Shown: positions 1 to 11,697 of the stretch, in pieces
Layout: every line of letters begins with the position of its first letter
Numbering within the stretch: position 1 is the first letter of the stretch
Source of the DNA: JAFDBW01 sp963825575
GTDB lineage: Bacteria > Desulfobacterota > Desulfuromonadia > Desulfuromonadales > BM103
DNA length: 64,000 nt
NCBI GenBank assembly: GCA_963825575.1
Contig: CAWGUB010000021.1
Location: 1 to 64,000 of the forward strand
Direction: 5' to 3'
Translations under genes and position numbers: made by a program
The notes under the pieces: generated by a model
The model's input: the letters and a program-made list of their open reading frames with translations, nothing else
The model's database searches: none
Told to the model about the DNA's origin: nothing

Positions 1-2448
<2,448 letters not shown>

Positions 2449-2469
2449 TAAAAAGTTTTACGTGAAGGC

Positions 2470-2491
2470 GGGGGGAGGTTCTCCTCCCCCC
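2470..2491 (+). other. GC-rich hairpin in the 23S-5S spacer
   Basis: A perfect 9-bp stem (GGGGGGAGG with CCTCCCCCC) with a 4-base loop lies 20 bases after the end of 23S. No T-run follows, so it is more likely an rRNA processing or spacer structure than a terminator. The function is inferred from position only. Confidence 0.5.
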
Positions 2492-2565
2492 AACTTCCAT
2501 AAGTTTGCAGTATGCCAGCATCAATCAATAAACAACTCTAGGCAATTGAAAACCAGTTTACGGTT

Positions 2566-2681
2566 TTCGGTGGCTATAGCATAGGGGTCACACCTGTTCC
2601 CATCTCGAACACAGAAGTTAAGCCCTATTGCGCCGATGATACTGCATGGGTGACTGTGTGGGAAAGTAGGTCGCCGCCGAA
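2566..2681 (+). rRNA. rrf: 5S ribosomal RNA
   Basis: This is a 116-nt 5S rRNA. It contains the conserved internal block CCCATCTCGAACACAGAAG near 2600, and its two ends (TTCGGTGGC and GCCGCCGAA) pair as helix I. It lies 117 nt after 23S, the normal rrn operon order. No tRNA follows. Confidence 0.96.
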
Positions 2682-2690
2682 ATTATTCAA

Positions 2691-2727
2691 AAAGGCCCCG
2701 TCTCGTTTGCGACGGGGCCTTTTTTTT
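2691..2727 (+). terminator. rho-independent terminator of the rRNA operon
   Basis: The stem AAGGCCCCGTC / GACGGGGCCTT is followed by a run of eight T, ten bases after 5S. It ends the plus-strand rrn transcript and separates it from the convergent minus-strand regulator gene. Confidence 0.93.
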
Positions 2728-2767
2728 GTGTCAGATAAACAACCCGCACATCCTGTCAAATAAAACC

Positions 2768-4140
2768 TTACCCCTTCTTCAACTCAATTCCGTAAGACTT
2801 GATTTTGCGATGCAGGTTGGAGCGTTCAATTTCGATCGCCTCAGCAGTGCGAGAAATGTTCCATTCATTCTCTTCGAGTTTCTGGACCAGAAATTCTTTT
2901 TCAAATTCCTCTTTTGCAGCAACGGTAGGTGTCGGCAGATAAGGTTGACGGAATTCTGTTCTGTGCTGGCTGAGTGTTGTTTGCCGAAGATGGATTGCGG
3001 AAGTTGACCACGGGTAATAGTATTACCGGGAGACATGATCACCAGTCGTTCAATGAGATTCTTGAGCTCACGAACGTTGCCCGGCCATGAGTAACTCTGA
3101 ATGGCCTTCATAGCATCATCATCTAGACTCTTGGTCTCACGCGATTCCTTGCTGCAGAAGTACTCAAGGAAGTGTGTCGCAAGATGAGGGATATCTGCAC
3201 TGCGCTCCCGTAATGGCGGGACGTGAAAAGGGATGACATTGAGGCGGTAGTAGAGGTCTTCGCGAAAATTGCCTTCGGCGATCTCTTTTTCCAGATCTTT
3301 GTTGGTTGCCGCAATCACGCGCACGTTGACCTCTATCGTCTTGTTGCCGCCGACGCGTTCGAATTTATGTTCCTGAAGGATGCGAAGAACCTTGGCTTGA
3401 GTTTTCAGACTCATATCGCCGATCTCGTCGAGAAACAGGGTCCCCTGGTGCGCCTGGTCAAATTTTCCTCGGCGCTGTGTTGTCGCTCCGGTAAAGGAAC
3501 CTTTTTCGTGACCGAAAAGCTCTGATTCAATCAATTCTTCAGGTATAGCCGCACAGTTGACTTCAACAAAAGGTTGGTCCTGCCTGCGTGAGTTGTGGTG
3601 GATTGAACGTGCGACGAGTTCCTTGCCGGTACCATTCTCGCCGGTAATCAGTATCCAACCGGATGTCGGTGCGGCAATCTTGATCTGCTGTTTCAACTCT
3701 CTGATCGGCTTGCTGCTACCGATCATCTCGTGCTCTTTGCCGATCTTGGCTTTGAGCTCACGGTTCTCTTCCACGAGCTGGCTGATCTTGATGGCATTTT
3801 GGATGCAGAGGAGTACTTTCTCGAGTGAGAGAGGCTTCTCTATGAAATCATAGGCTCCAAGCTTGGTTGATCTGACAGCGGTTTCAATTGTGCCATGTCC
3901 GCTCATCATGACAACCAGCTGGTCAGGGTAGATGTCACGGATCTTCGTTAAGGTCTCGAGCCCGTCCATACCGGGCATCCAGATGTCGAGCAGAACCAGG
4001 TCAGGTTTGTCTTCACTGATTTTTTCTATTGCCTTCTCGCCGCTGTCAACTGAGATGGGAGTGAACCCCTCGTCTTGAAGTATGCCAGTGAGGCTTTCTC
4101 GAATACTGATTTCATCGTCGACGATCAGGATGGATTGCAT
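2768..4140 (-). CDS. sigma-54-dependent response regulator, NtrC/NtrX type, frameshifted near its C-terminus
   Basis: Cytoplasmic transcription activator and partner of the adjacent kinase. Residues 1-120 are a receiver domain (DDE near 8-10, phospho-acceptor Asp in LVLLDIWMPG, Lys in FIEKPLS). Residues 140-370 are an AAA+ sigma-54 interaction domain with Walker A GENGTGKE, the GAFTGA loop and Walker B LFLDEIGDM. The continuous frame ends at 2779 with a nonsense tail. The true Fis-type helix-turn-helix (NISRTAEAIEIERSNLHRK, then a stop at 2768) is in another frame. One base is missing, or two are extra, somewhere in 2943-2995. Repaired length is about 457 residues, normal for the family. It starts 20 bases after the kinase gene, so the two are probably co-transcribed. 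NtrX-like naming rests on the NtrY-like partner. Confidence 0.9.
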
Positions 4141-4160
4141 ATTTCCTCTATAAAAAATGA

Positions 4161-6416
4161 TCAGGCTTGAGGGGTATCCGTGGATATCGGCAGTTCGACA
4201 ATAAAGTGTGTTCCTTGTGGCTCATTATCACGAACCCGGATATAGCCATTATGATCGGAAATGATCGTGGAGACAATAGCCAGGCCCAGCCCGGTCCCCG
4301 ATTTCTTGGTGGAAAAATAAGGTTCAAAAAGCCGGGGTTTATCTTCTGCCGGGATACCGTAACCGTTGTCGCTGATCTTCAGTGTGACAATCTGGAGAAC
4401 AGAGTTGAAAGAGGTCTCAATACCGATTATGCCATTGCTACCGACAGCAGACACGGCATTGTCCAGCAGATTGATGACAACCCGCCTGATCTGTTCATGA
4501 TCGATGTTGAAAATCGGTACAGCCGAATCCAGTCTCAACTTGAACTCAATTTCCTTATGGCCTTCCTGGAACAGCACGAGAGCCTGGCTGACTACTTCGT
4601 TGAGGTTGTTCGGACTGGGGTTGCTGGCAGGCATGCGAGCGAAACTGGAGAATTCGTTGACCAGGTTTTTCAAGTCATCAACCTGTTTGATGATCATCCC
4701 GGTGCATTCATCAAAAACCGAATCTTCAGCGTCGAACTTGTCAAGATAACGTCTGCGAAGGCGTTGTGCAGAGAGTTGGATCGGGGTCAACGGGTTCTTG
4801 ATCTCGTGAGCGATACGACGCGCAACTTCTCGCCACGCTGCCATACGTTGTGCCTTGAGCAACTGGGTCAAATCGTCGAATACCACAACAGTTCCCATGA
4901 ACTCATTATTTTCGTCTTTAAGTGTTGTCACGTTCACCAGCAAGACAACCTTGTTGTCGCCGGTTGGCAGAGCAATCTGCTTGCGGATCGAATCTTTACC
5001 CGAAACGACCAGTTCCTTGAGAATCTCCTTGATCATCGGCAGGTAATCCGCGGGGACGATGTCACGGAAATTACGGCCGATAATTTTCGTTGTCTTTAAC
5101 CCGAGTAATTTCTCAGCTGACTTGTTAATCGTGGTGACCAGTCCGCGACTGTCGATGGAAACGACACCGGCCGTTACATTGGCGAGGACAATTTCCATGT
5201 ATCGCCGACGCTGCTCGAGTTCAAGGTTCGATAACTGCAACTCACGGTTCGCCATGCGGATGGTCTCCTGGCTCTTGCGCAGGTCTGCTGTCATCGTGTT
5301 GAAAGCTTCAACGAGGGAGCCGACTTCATCATTGCTGTGGCTCTCAAGAGTTACGTCCAGGTCGCCTGAAGCGACACGATTGGTTGCCACGGCCAAGTCC
5401 TGTATCGGCTCAGTGATGCCACGAGCCAGGTGGAAGCCGGCCCATGTCGATAAAAAGATAATAACTAAAGCAATCAGCAGCAGAAAGAGCACGTAGCCTT
5501 TCTGGATCTTTCCTTTCAGAAGTTTGGTGGATTTGTACTGTTCGAAGGAACTGCTGATCTCTTTCATCTTGTTGACCAGTGAATAAGGAACATAATAGTT
5601 GACGACCACAACTCCGACGACGTCATCTGGGTTCCAGTTGGAATATATCGGCACAATCCCCCTGATCAGGTCAGCCCGACCGATCGGGCTAATGCGTGTG
5701 AAGCGATTACCCTGAAGAGCTTCGCGGATGCTGTCTGAGCCGGGATCGGTAAACTCCGCGGCGGGGACTTGTGGATTGACAGCCCGGACAAGTTCTTCGA
5801 GGGTTGATGAAAAGACCTCGACAATGCCGAGGTTGTACTCCTTCTGTTTCTGGTGAATGTGCTCCACCAGGAGCGGAAGATTGTCCTCGTTGAGCAGTTT
5901 CTCGTTCTTGATGGCCTGCGAGATCTGGTCGGCATAGTAGAGCGCATTGCTGGCAGAATTCTTGTAATAGGTTTGTGCGACCTCAAGCGATTCCTTGAGT
6001 GACTCCTCGATCTGACTGTTGAACCAGTTTTCAATTGAGTTGGTAATAAAACCTGCCGAAACAAAAAAGAGCAGCATAGTCGGAATCAAGGACAGGGCAA
6101 TAAACGACAAGACCAGTTTGCTTCGCAGTTTTGCGCCAGGTATCCCGCGCCTTCGCTCTAACAGGAGCTTGAAGATGTTCCGCATGACCAGGAAAAGGCA
6201 AAGGATGATCAACAGGATGTTCAGGTTGATCAAGGCAAGGACCAGGATGTTGCCGGACAGGGGGATTTCCGAGGTCAGCTCGAAAAGCTGACCCTGGTAG
6301 CGCAGAGACAATGCGACCAGTCCGACGATGCCTGCTACGAGCAACCATTCACGGCGGCGTTTGCGGGATTCGGTGGTCTGGGTATCTGATGTCTTGACTG
6401 GTTTCGTTGTCGGCAT
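4161..6416 (-). CDS. NtrY-like membrane sensor histidine kinase
   Basis: A 751-residue inner-membrane kinase. Hydrophobic segments at about 25-43, 56-78 and 98-120 precede an extracytoplasmic sensor region of about 190 residues. A fourth membrane segment near 312-334 leads into a HAMP linker (ARGITEPIQDLA). A PAS domain follows at about 410-520, then a HisKA box (phospho-His in RIAHEIKNPLTP) and a HATPase_c domain with N box, DNGYGIP and GTGLGLAI. This order matches NtrY, which phosphorylates an NtrC-family regulator; that regulator is encoded 20 bases downstream. The signal is unknown. The pair may control sigma-54 promoters, one candidate being upstream of the surface operon near 44.67 kb. 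Confidence 0.92.
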   Translation of the reverse strand: MPTTKPVKTSDTQTTESRKRRREWLLVAGIVGLVALSLRYQGQLFELTSEIPLSGNILVLALINLNILLIILCLFLVMRNIFKLLLERRRGIPGAKLRSKLVLSFIALSLIPTMLLFFVSAGFITNSIENWFNSQIEESLKESLEVAQTYYKNSASNALYYADQISQAIKNEKLLNEDNLPLLVEHIHQKQKEYNLGIVEVFSSTLEELVRAVNPQVPAAEFTDPGSDSIREALQGNRFTRISPIGRADLIRGIVPIYSNWNPDDVVGVVVVNYYVPYSLVNKMKEISSSFEQYKSTKLLKGKIQKGYVLFLLLIALVIIFLSTWAGFHLARGITEPIQDLAVATNRVASGDLDVTLESHSNDEVGSLVEAFNTMTADLRKSQETIRMANRELQLSNLELEQRRRYMEIVLANVTAGVVSIDSRGLVTTINKSAEKLLGLKTTKIIGRNFRDIVPADYLPMIKEILKELVVSGKDSIRKQIALPTGDNKVVLLVNVTTLKDENNEFMGTVVVFDDLTQLLKAQRMAAWREVARRIAHEIKNPLTPIQLSAQRLRRRYLDKFDAEDSVFDECTGMIIKQVDDLKNLVNEFSSFARMPASNPSPNNLNEVVSQALVLFQEGHKEIEFKLRLDSAVPIFNIDHEQIRRVVINLLDNAVSAVGSNGIIGIETSFNSVLQIVTLKISDNGYGIPAEDKPRLFEPYFSTKKSGTGLGLAIVSTIISDHNGYIRVRDNEPQGTHFIVELPISTDTPQA

Positions 6417-6570
6417 GAGTAAGTCTATCGTTGCGTAATTTAAGCGTAAAATAGATACTTTTGCAAGTCACAACTGGCAGACATATAAACTATGCAGTAT
6501 GTCGTGCCAGCGCCGCATGACGAATGGCCGAGTGTGCCAAGAACTGTCCGCAGGACGTCATTAGAATGCG

Positions 6571-6600
6571 AAATAAAAAAGGCAGCCGAAGTAGGCTGCC
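6571..6600 (-). terminator. intrinsic terminator after lpxC
   Basis: On the minus strand the stem GGCAGCC / GGCTGCC with loop TACTTC is followed by TTTTTTATTT. It lies 24 bases beyond the lpxC stop and isolates lpxC from the kinase-regulator pair. Confidence 0.85.
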
Positions 6601-6624
6601 TTGTCAGTCTTGATATATTCAGGG

Positions 6625-7557
6625 TCAGGCCTTGGACAACGCCATATCGGTGGCGAAGGCCGGTGTCATTTGCAAAGCTGCCTTGAGGTCTTCTTCACTG
6701 AATTCGAGAAGTTGCCAGCTGTCAGGGGTGTTGAGGATTTTCTCTGCCAACTGGTGATTGATGTCATGCCCGGCTTTGAAAGCGCGAACGTGGCCAAGGA
6801 TCGGATAGCCGATCAGGCTCAAGTCGCCAATGGCATCAAGAATCTTGTGCCGGACAAATTCATCCTGAAAGCGCAGACCCTCCGGATTGAGGATTTTTTC
6901 ATCATCAATGACGATCGCATTTTCCAGGGAGCCACCTCGTGCGAGTCCGGCCGCCTTGAGCATTTCGACATCCTTAAGGAAACCGAATGTGCGCGCCGCT
7001 GCTAACTCTTTGCGGAATCCTGACGTCGTTACCTTGACCGAGCGCTGCTGCAAGGCTATGCACGGATGCTGGAACGCAATGTCGAAGGTGACGCGGAAGA
7101 AACGCGAGGGGATGATGCTGACGCGTTTTTCACCGTCAATCACCGAGATCGGTTTGCGGATGGCCAGGAATTTACGGCTTACTGTGTGGCGAGTCAATCC
7201 GGCCTCTTCCAGGACCGAAACGAAGGGTGCGGCACTGCCGTCCATAATCGGCACTTCCGGTCCATCAATGTCTATGTGCAGGTTGTCCACACCGTAAGCG
7301 GCTAGCGCAGCAAGCAAGTGCTCAACGGTAGAGACACGAACGTCCCCTTTGCCGAGCACCGTCGCCAGACGGGTATCAACGACATTGGCTGATTTCGCCT
7401 CTATGGAGACCTTGCAGCCATCTATCTGACGATGAAAGACAATGCCAACGCCAGCGTCTGCAGGGCGCAACGTCATGTTGATGCGTTGTCCGGTGTGCAG
7501 TCCGATCCCGGATATTGCAGTCGGGCGGGCGATAGTTGTCTGGCAAATCATGATCAT
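6625..7557 (-). CDS. lpxC: UDP-3-O-acyl-N-acetylglucosamine deacetylase LpxC
   Basis: Zinc hydrolase that performs the first committed step of lipid A synthesis, deacetylating UDP-3-O-acyl-GlcNAc in the cytoplasm. The 310 residues match the family length. Visible motifs are STVEHLLAAL (first metal His), DGPEVPIMDGSAAPF, the FVRHKILDAIGDL segment (second metal His and Asp) and GHDINHQLAEK (catalytic His). It is a single-gene unit, with a terminator downstream and an AT-rich leader of about 190 bases upstream. The start is at the first of two close ATG codons, neither with a strong ribosome site. Confidence 0.97.
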   Translation of the reverse strand: MIMICQTTIARPTAISGIGLHTGQRINMTLRPADAGVGIVFHRQIDGCKVSIEAKSANVVDTRLATVLGKGDVRVSTVEHLLAALAAYGVDNLHIDIDGPEVPIMDGSAAPFVSVLEEAGLTRHTVSRKFLAIRKPISVIDGEKRVSIIPSRFFRVTFDIAFQHPCIALQQRSVKVTTSGFRKELAAARTFGFLKDVEMLKAAGLARGGSLENAIVIDDEKILNPEGLRFQDEFVRHKILDAIGDLSLIGYPILGHVRAFKAGHDINHQLAEKILNTPDSWQLLEFSEEDLKAALQMTPAFATDMALSKA

Positions 7558-7750
7558 GGAGCTTGGGCTTTCTGTGATTAAATTATTAGCAAAATATTAT
7601 TTATGCAATTATTCTGCCAACTTAAAGATATTGCAAAGTAACCGAAAATATTGATTTTATAGGTCACGCATCAGGACTTGCCGTGCGCAAAAGTCCTATT
7701 TATGCAACAGGTGTGTTTTTGAAACCACAGTGCTCGAGACCCGGCAGATA

Positions 7751-9442
7751 TTACAACCTGCCGGAACGCAGGATGCCCACTGCCAGCCAGAGGCCGAGCA
7801 GGCCAGCGATGGAATATCCCAGTAAACCAAGGAGCGGAAAGCCGAAGACCATTGGCCCCTTGTCGATCTGCATGACCAGTGAAGAGCCGACGATCAGTGA
7901 GCCGATGACCAGGGAAAAAGACACGCGGTTACTGGAGCGGTCTAGATCAGTGACCAGTTTCTCCAGGCCGCGATGTTCAAGGTCGATCTTGAACTGGTTG
8001 CGATTCAGGCGATTGATGAATTCCTTGATGTCATGCGGCAGATTTTTTGCCAGTGACGTGTAGGCCATGGCGATCCGGCCAGCCTGTGCAGTGATGTTCT
8101 TTGGGCTGAAGCGTTCGACAAGAAGCCTGTTCACATAGGGCCGCATGTGGGAAATCATATTGAAATCTGGATCCAACTGCCGACCAACGCCCTCCATGAC
8201 CACAAGGGCCTTGGCAAGTATCATGTAGTCTGGAGGGAAGTGGATGCGATGGTGGGTCAGGATTTCAATGAATTCCGAGAAAAGCCTGCCGATCTTGATG
8301 TCCTGCAACACCAGGTCGTAATAATCTTCGATAAAGTCGTGCAGGTCCCGCTTGAGGTTCTTCAGGTCTGCCGTATCGGTCAACTCTCCGGAGTAAAGAA
8401 GTTGTGAGATGATGCGATCGACATCTCTTTCGAGCAGTGCCTGCAACAGGTCGAGAAGTTGTTCCTTGAGGTCTTGCCCGAGTCGCCCGACCATGCCAAA
8501 GTCGATCATGCAGATAATCTGGTCAGGCAGGACGAAGATGTTTCCCGGGTGAGGATCGGCGTGGAACAGGCCATGATCGAGCACCTGTTTCAGAAAAGCA
8601 TCCGCGCCCCGTCGAGCAATCTCCTTGAGATCGTAACCCTGTGCTTTGAGCTCTTCCAGGTGCGAGATTTTTATACCGGGAACGTACTCCATGGTGAGGA
8701 CGATTTCACCGGAATAATCCCAGAATATTTTCGGAATGTAAACGGTTGTGCTGTCGGTGAAGTTGGCCGTAAAACGTTCAACAGTGTGACCCTCACGAGT
8801 GAAATTCATCTCTCGCATGATGCTGCGACGAAATTCCTTGACCAACCCGACCGGATCGTAAAGTGCAATGGCCGGGACGTGCTGCTCGATGAGGTAAGCC
8901 AGCCCCATCAGAACGTCGATATCGGTTTCTATGATTCTGGATATGCCTGGCCGCCGGACCTTGAAGACAACCTCTTCACCGCTTCTGAGTTTGCCGCGGT
9001 GCACCTGGGCAATGCTCGCCGCAGCGAGCGGCTTTTCCGAGAATTCAGCGAACAGTTCATCTACGGGATAGCCCAATTCGCGCTGGACCTGGGTTTTGAT
9101 TTGATCCAGCGTAACAGCAGGGACTTCGTCCTGCAGTTTACTGAATTCCTGGATAAACTCCTGGTCGAGTACATCAGGGCGGGTCGAAAGCAGTTGGCCG
9201 AGTTTGATGAAGGTCGGTCCGAGTTCTTCCATGGCCATGCGCAGTCGTCGAGGTTGACTGAGTCGCTCCAGTTCCCTGTGCATTCTGTCGCGCGTAACGA
9301 TGCGTTTGCCGAGTTCCAGGTAGTAGTCGATGTTGAGCTGTTCGACAAAATGGCCGAACCCGTATTTGATCAGAACGCCCAGAATTGTTCTGTAGCGGCG
9401 GATCGTTCGGATATTTCTGTTAACTCGAAAAATTGGCAGCAT
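7751..9442 (-). CDS. ubiB: UbiB/ABC1/ADCK family atypical kinase
   Basis: A 563-residue protein of the UbiB family. Members support ubiquinone or menaquinone synthesis through an ATPase activity that is not fully defined. The family signature is visible as FIKLGQLLSTRPD (KxGQ motif), AAASIAQVH (modified nucleotide loop), DPHPGNIF (catalytic loop) and IDFGMVG (metal-binding Asp). Two hydrophobic helices close the protein (about 495-555), the usual C-terminal membrane anchor. It sits directly downstream of the phasin-like gene (26-base gap) and both are probably transcribed together. The role in quinone metabolism is inferred from the family. Confidence 0.92.
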   Translation of the reverse strand: MLPIFRVNRNIRTIRRYRTILGVLIKYGFGHFVEQLNIDYYLELGKRIVTRDRMHRELERLSQPRRLRMAMEELGPTFIKLGQLLSTRPDVLDQEFIQEFSKLQDEVPAVTLDQIKTQVQRELGYPVDELFAEFSEKPLAAASIAQVHRGKLRSGEEVVFKVRRPGISRIIETDIDVLMGLAYLIEQHVPAIALYDPVGLVKEFRRSIMREMNFTREGHTVERFTANFTDSTTVYIPKIFWDYSGEIVLTMEYVPGIKISHLEELKAQGYDLKEIARRGADAFLKQVLDHGLFHADPHPGNIFVLPDQIICMIDFGMVGRLGQDLKEQLLDLLQALLERDVDRIISQLLYSGELTDTADLKNLKRDLHDFIEDYYDLVLQDIKIGRLFSEFIEILTHHRIHFPPDYMILAKALVVMEGVGRQLDPDFNMISHMRPYVNRLLVERFSPKNITAQAGRIAMAYTSLAKNLPHDIKEFINRLNRNQFKIDLEHRGLEKLVTDLDRSSNRVSFSLVIGSLIVGSSLVMQIDKGPMVFGFPLLGLLGYSIAGLLGLWLAVGILRSGRL

Positions 9443-9468
9443 GGTTAAGTTCTGGACATTGCAACGCC

Positions 9469-9762
9469 CTATTTAAGTTTTCTCTCCAGAGAGGCGACTT
9501 TTTTCTTCAGTTTGTCAAATTCGTCGGTGGTGACCACGCCCATGCGCTCGCAGGCCTTTTTGACTTCTTCACGCGCCTGCTCCTGCATTTTTTCCTGATT
9601 CTTGCTCGCAGCTTCCTGGATTTTCTGCAGGAAGGCCTTGCCTTCTTCCTCGCTGATATCAAGCTTTTCCCGTAGTTCCTGAATCAGCTCTTCGGCTTTT
9701 TTCTGGGTGAGGGTCATTGCACCAACAGCAGTCAGCACGGTCTTCTCGAGCAGCTCAATCAT
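9469..9762 (-). CDS. small phasin-family coiled-coil protein
   Basis: A 97-residue, highly charged helical protein. An N-terminal amphipathic segment (IELLEKTVLTAVGAMTLTQ) leads into heptad-rich helices and ends in a Leu/Lys coiled coil (FDKLKKKVASLERKLK). This resembles the short phasin or PhaF-like family often encoded next to UbiB in Geobacter relatives. No polyhydroxyalkanoate synthase is in the window, so a granule role is not shown; it may instead be a membrane-associated partner of UbiB. The start has a good ribosome site (AAGGAG). Confidence 0.8.
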   Translation of the reverse strand: MIELLEKTVLTAVGAMTLTQKKAEELIQELREKLDISEEEGKAFLQKIQEAASKNQEKMQEQAREEVKKACERMGVVTTDEFDKLKKKVASLERKLK

Positions 9763-9837
9763 GATAGTCTCCTTGTTTGTTGCAATTTGGTGAATTGAAA
9801 CAATTATATCAACATGTTAGCAGAGCGGGAGGGGCTT

Positions 9838-10788
9838 TCAAGCGTTTTGCAGAAGATATTCGATTTCGGGGAGGGCTGCCCTGGCCGAGGCTTCACCCGC
9901 CGCCATAATTTCTTTGGCGCGATGAAACTCCAGCAGGGTGATACCATTCAGTGACGGTCTGATGATCAGGTCCTGGGGGTTCTGGCGCAGATGCAGTTCA
10001 TTTATGACATTCTCCATGATCACAACGCTCTGGGCGCAGACGCGAAAGATATTGGGCGTTTTCAGGTCACCACGCGCATCTTCTTTCAATCCCTGCCTGA
10101 TCGCGGCCCGGAATGCCAGCTCTATACTGCGGGCACTGAACAGGTCACGCCAGCGACTGACAGGCTTCGCATAACCGGGGATAGCAGGCAAGGAGGTTTC
10201 AGGGGTTTGTTTGTTGACCGCCGGGATGGTGCAGACTCCGATGACCTTGTCTGCGCCAAGATGACGGGCAACATCGGTCGGGATCGGTTTGCACAGACCG
10301 CCATCAACCAGAAAACGCTGACCGAAACGTACCGGAGAGAAAATTCCTGGAAACGCGAGGCCGGCTCGCAATGCCTCCAGCAAATTTCCCTGCTTGATGA
10401 TGACAGCCTCGCCGGTGTTGATGTCGGTTGCCGTGACTGCCATTGGCCGATTGAGGTCTTCAAAATCACGCGCCGGTAGCAGCTCGGCCATGAAGGAGAC
10501 CAGCTTTTTGCTGTCGGTCAGCCCCGAAGTTGGCAAAACCGGGTCAAGCAGCTTGGCCATACTGCGCCAATCAATCTCGAGAGCGGCTTTTTCCATATGA
10601 TTGATCGGCACGCCAGCCGCATACATGGCTCCGATAAGGGCTCCCATGGACGTGCCGGCAATGATGTCGATAGGGATTTCGGCTTCCTCGAGGACTTTCA
10701 GGACGCCGATATGGGCGAGCCCTCTTGCTGCGCCGCTGCCAAGAGCAAGGCCGAGCCTGGGTCTGGATGGAGCGGTATGCATGGGCAC
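9838..10788 (-). CDS. patatin-like phospholipase, RssA type
   Basis: A 316-residue Ser-Asp dyad lipase-fold protein. The oxyanion loop GSGAARGLAHIG lies near residues 17-28, the nucleophile elbow GTSMG near 45-49, and the catalytic Asp in FLVDGGL near 160. It has no signal peptide, so it is predicted cytoplasmic or peripheral to the membrane, and it likely hydrolyses acyl ester bonds of phospholipids. The genes upstream (QueH, DUF2905) and downstream (phasin-like, UbiB) share its strand with short gaps and could form one transcript. Confidence 0.9.
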   Translation of the reverse strand: MPMHTAPSRPRLGLALGSGAARGLAHIGVLKVLEEAEIPIDIIAGTSMGALIGAMYAAGVPINHMEKAALEIDWRSMAKLLDPVLPTSGLTDSKKLVSFMAELLPARDFEDLNRPMAVTATDINTGEAVIIKQGNLLEALRAGLAFPGIFSPVRFGQRFLVDGGLCKPIPTDVARHLGADKVIGVCTIPAVNKQTPETSLPAIPGYAKPVSRWRDLFSARSIELAFRAAIRQGLKEDARGDLKTPNIFRVCAQSVVIMENVINELHLRQNPQDLIIRPSLNGITLLEFHRAKEIMAAGEASARAALPEIEYLLQNA

Positions 10789-10813
10789 TCCAGAAGCCGG
10801 TTACGTAGACGCG

Positions 10814-11029
10814 TCAGCGTCTGAATATCCAGAAAATCAGCGAGAGCAGCAGTGAGACCAACAGGCAGGTCCCGAGCGGGAAGAAAAAAGAAAAATTATC
10901 CCGTTCGATGCGAATATCTCCCGGGAGTTTGCCTACGAAGTTCAGTTTTCCGCCAAAGGTCAGGAACAGGCCGACAGCGACCAACAGAAGACCGGCGACA
11001 ATTAAAGTCTTGCCCAGGTCGCTGCCCAT
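10814..11029 (-). CDS. DUF2905 small membrane protein
   Basis: A 71-residue protein with two membrane segments (TLIVAGLLLVAVGLFLTF and FPLGTCLLVSLLLSLIFWIF) around the conserved loop GKLPGDIRIERDNFSFFFP, the DUF2905 signature. The start is at the ATG that overlaps the queH stop codon (TGATG), which indicates translational coupling; a longer frame beginning at 11083 would run into queH. The function of the family is unknown. Confidence 0.9.
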   Translation of the reverse strand: MGSDLGKTLIVAGLLLVAVGLFLTFGGKLNFVGKLPGDIRIERDNFSFFFPLGTCLLVSLLLSLIFWIFRR

Positions 11030-11613
11030 CAATTGTTTCTGCTGGGGTGGTAGCGGTCTTTTTCCGAGTAGATGCACCCGCAATACTGCTGCCTGTAGAG
11101 ACCCATGGTTTTGGATGCCTTGATCCCCTCCTGCCAGCCGGCTCGGAAGTCATCGTAGAGAAACTCTATGCCATAATGTCGACCCAGCTCTTCACCGAGT
11201 TTGCGAATCAGCTCGTGATTCTGGTATCGCGAGTACAGCAGGCTGGTAGTGAATGCCTCGTAGCCTGAGTCGGCGGCATAGGCTGCGGCCTCTTTGAGGC
11301 GTGACTGGTAACAGTAGGTGCAACGGCCTGCCGGTTCAGAGGCAACCTGGGCCAGGAAGTCCTCCAACAGGTACTCGTCCCTGTAGATAACCTTGAGGTC
11401 GCTGGCTACGGCGTATTCCTCGACGGCCTGCAGCCGGCGGCGATATTCCTGGTATGGATGGATATTGTGATTGAAGAAGTAGCCGTCAACTTCATGCCCT
11501 GATTCCCGAAGAGTGCGGACCGGGTATATGGCACAGTTGGCGCAGCAGATATGCAGGAGAATGTTCATTTCACGAGCCTTTGCAGTTTCTGGTTGGGGAT
11601 TACTCTCGGTCAA
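11029..11613 (-). CDS. queH: epoxyqueuosine reductase QueH
   Basis: Cytoplasmic iron-sulfur enzyme that converts epoxyqueuosine to queuosine in tRNA (the non-orthologous alternative to QueG). Family cysteine motifs are visible: HICCANCAIYP near residues 20-31, GRCTYCYQSRL near 97-107 and QQYCGCIYSEKDR near the C-terminus. These supply the adjacent-Cys and metal-cluster ligands. The annotated start gives 194 residues; the internal ATG at residue 16 (MNILLHICC) matches most family members better. Its stop overlaps the start of the DUF2905 gene. Confidence 0.92.
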   Translation of the reverse strand: MTESNPQPETAKAREMNILLHICCANCAIYPVRTLRESGHEVDGYFFNHNIHPYQEYRRRLQAVEEYAVASDLKVIYRDEYLLEDFLAQVASEPAGRCTYCYQSRLKEAAAYAADSGYEAFTTSLLYSRYQNHELIRKLGEELGRHYGIEFLYDDFRAGWQEGIKASKTMGLYRQQYCGCIYSEKDRYHPSRNN

Positions 11614-11697
11614 GCCTGGCTATAATAATACGATTTGCAAAAAAAGGCCAGAAAACTGGTTACTTGCAATACTGATGACCTGCAGGTCATCGCCTTT

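Noticed and set aside
4167..5099. A 310-codon plus-strand frame opposite the kinase gene
   Set aside because: Antisense shadow; the minus-strand frame has complete kinase motifs.
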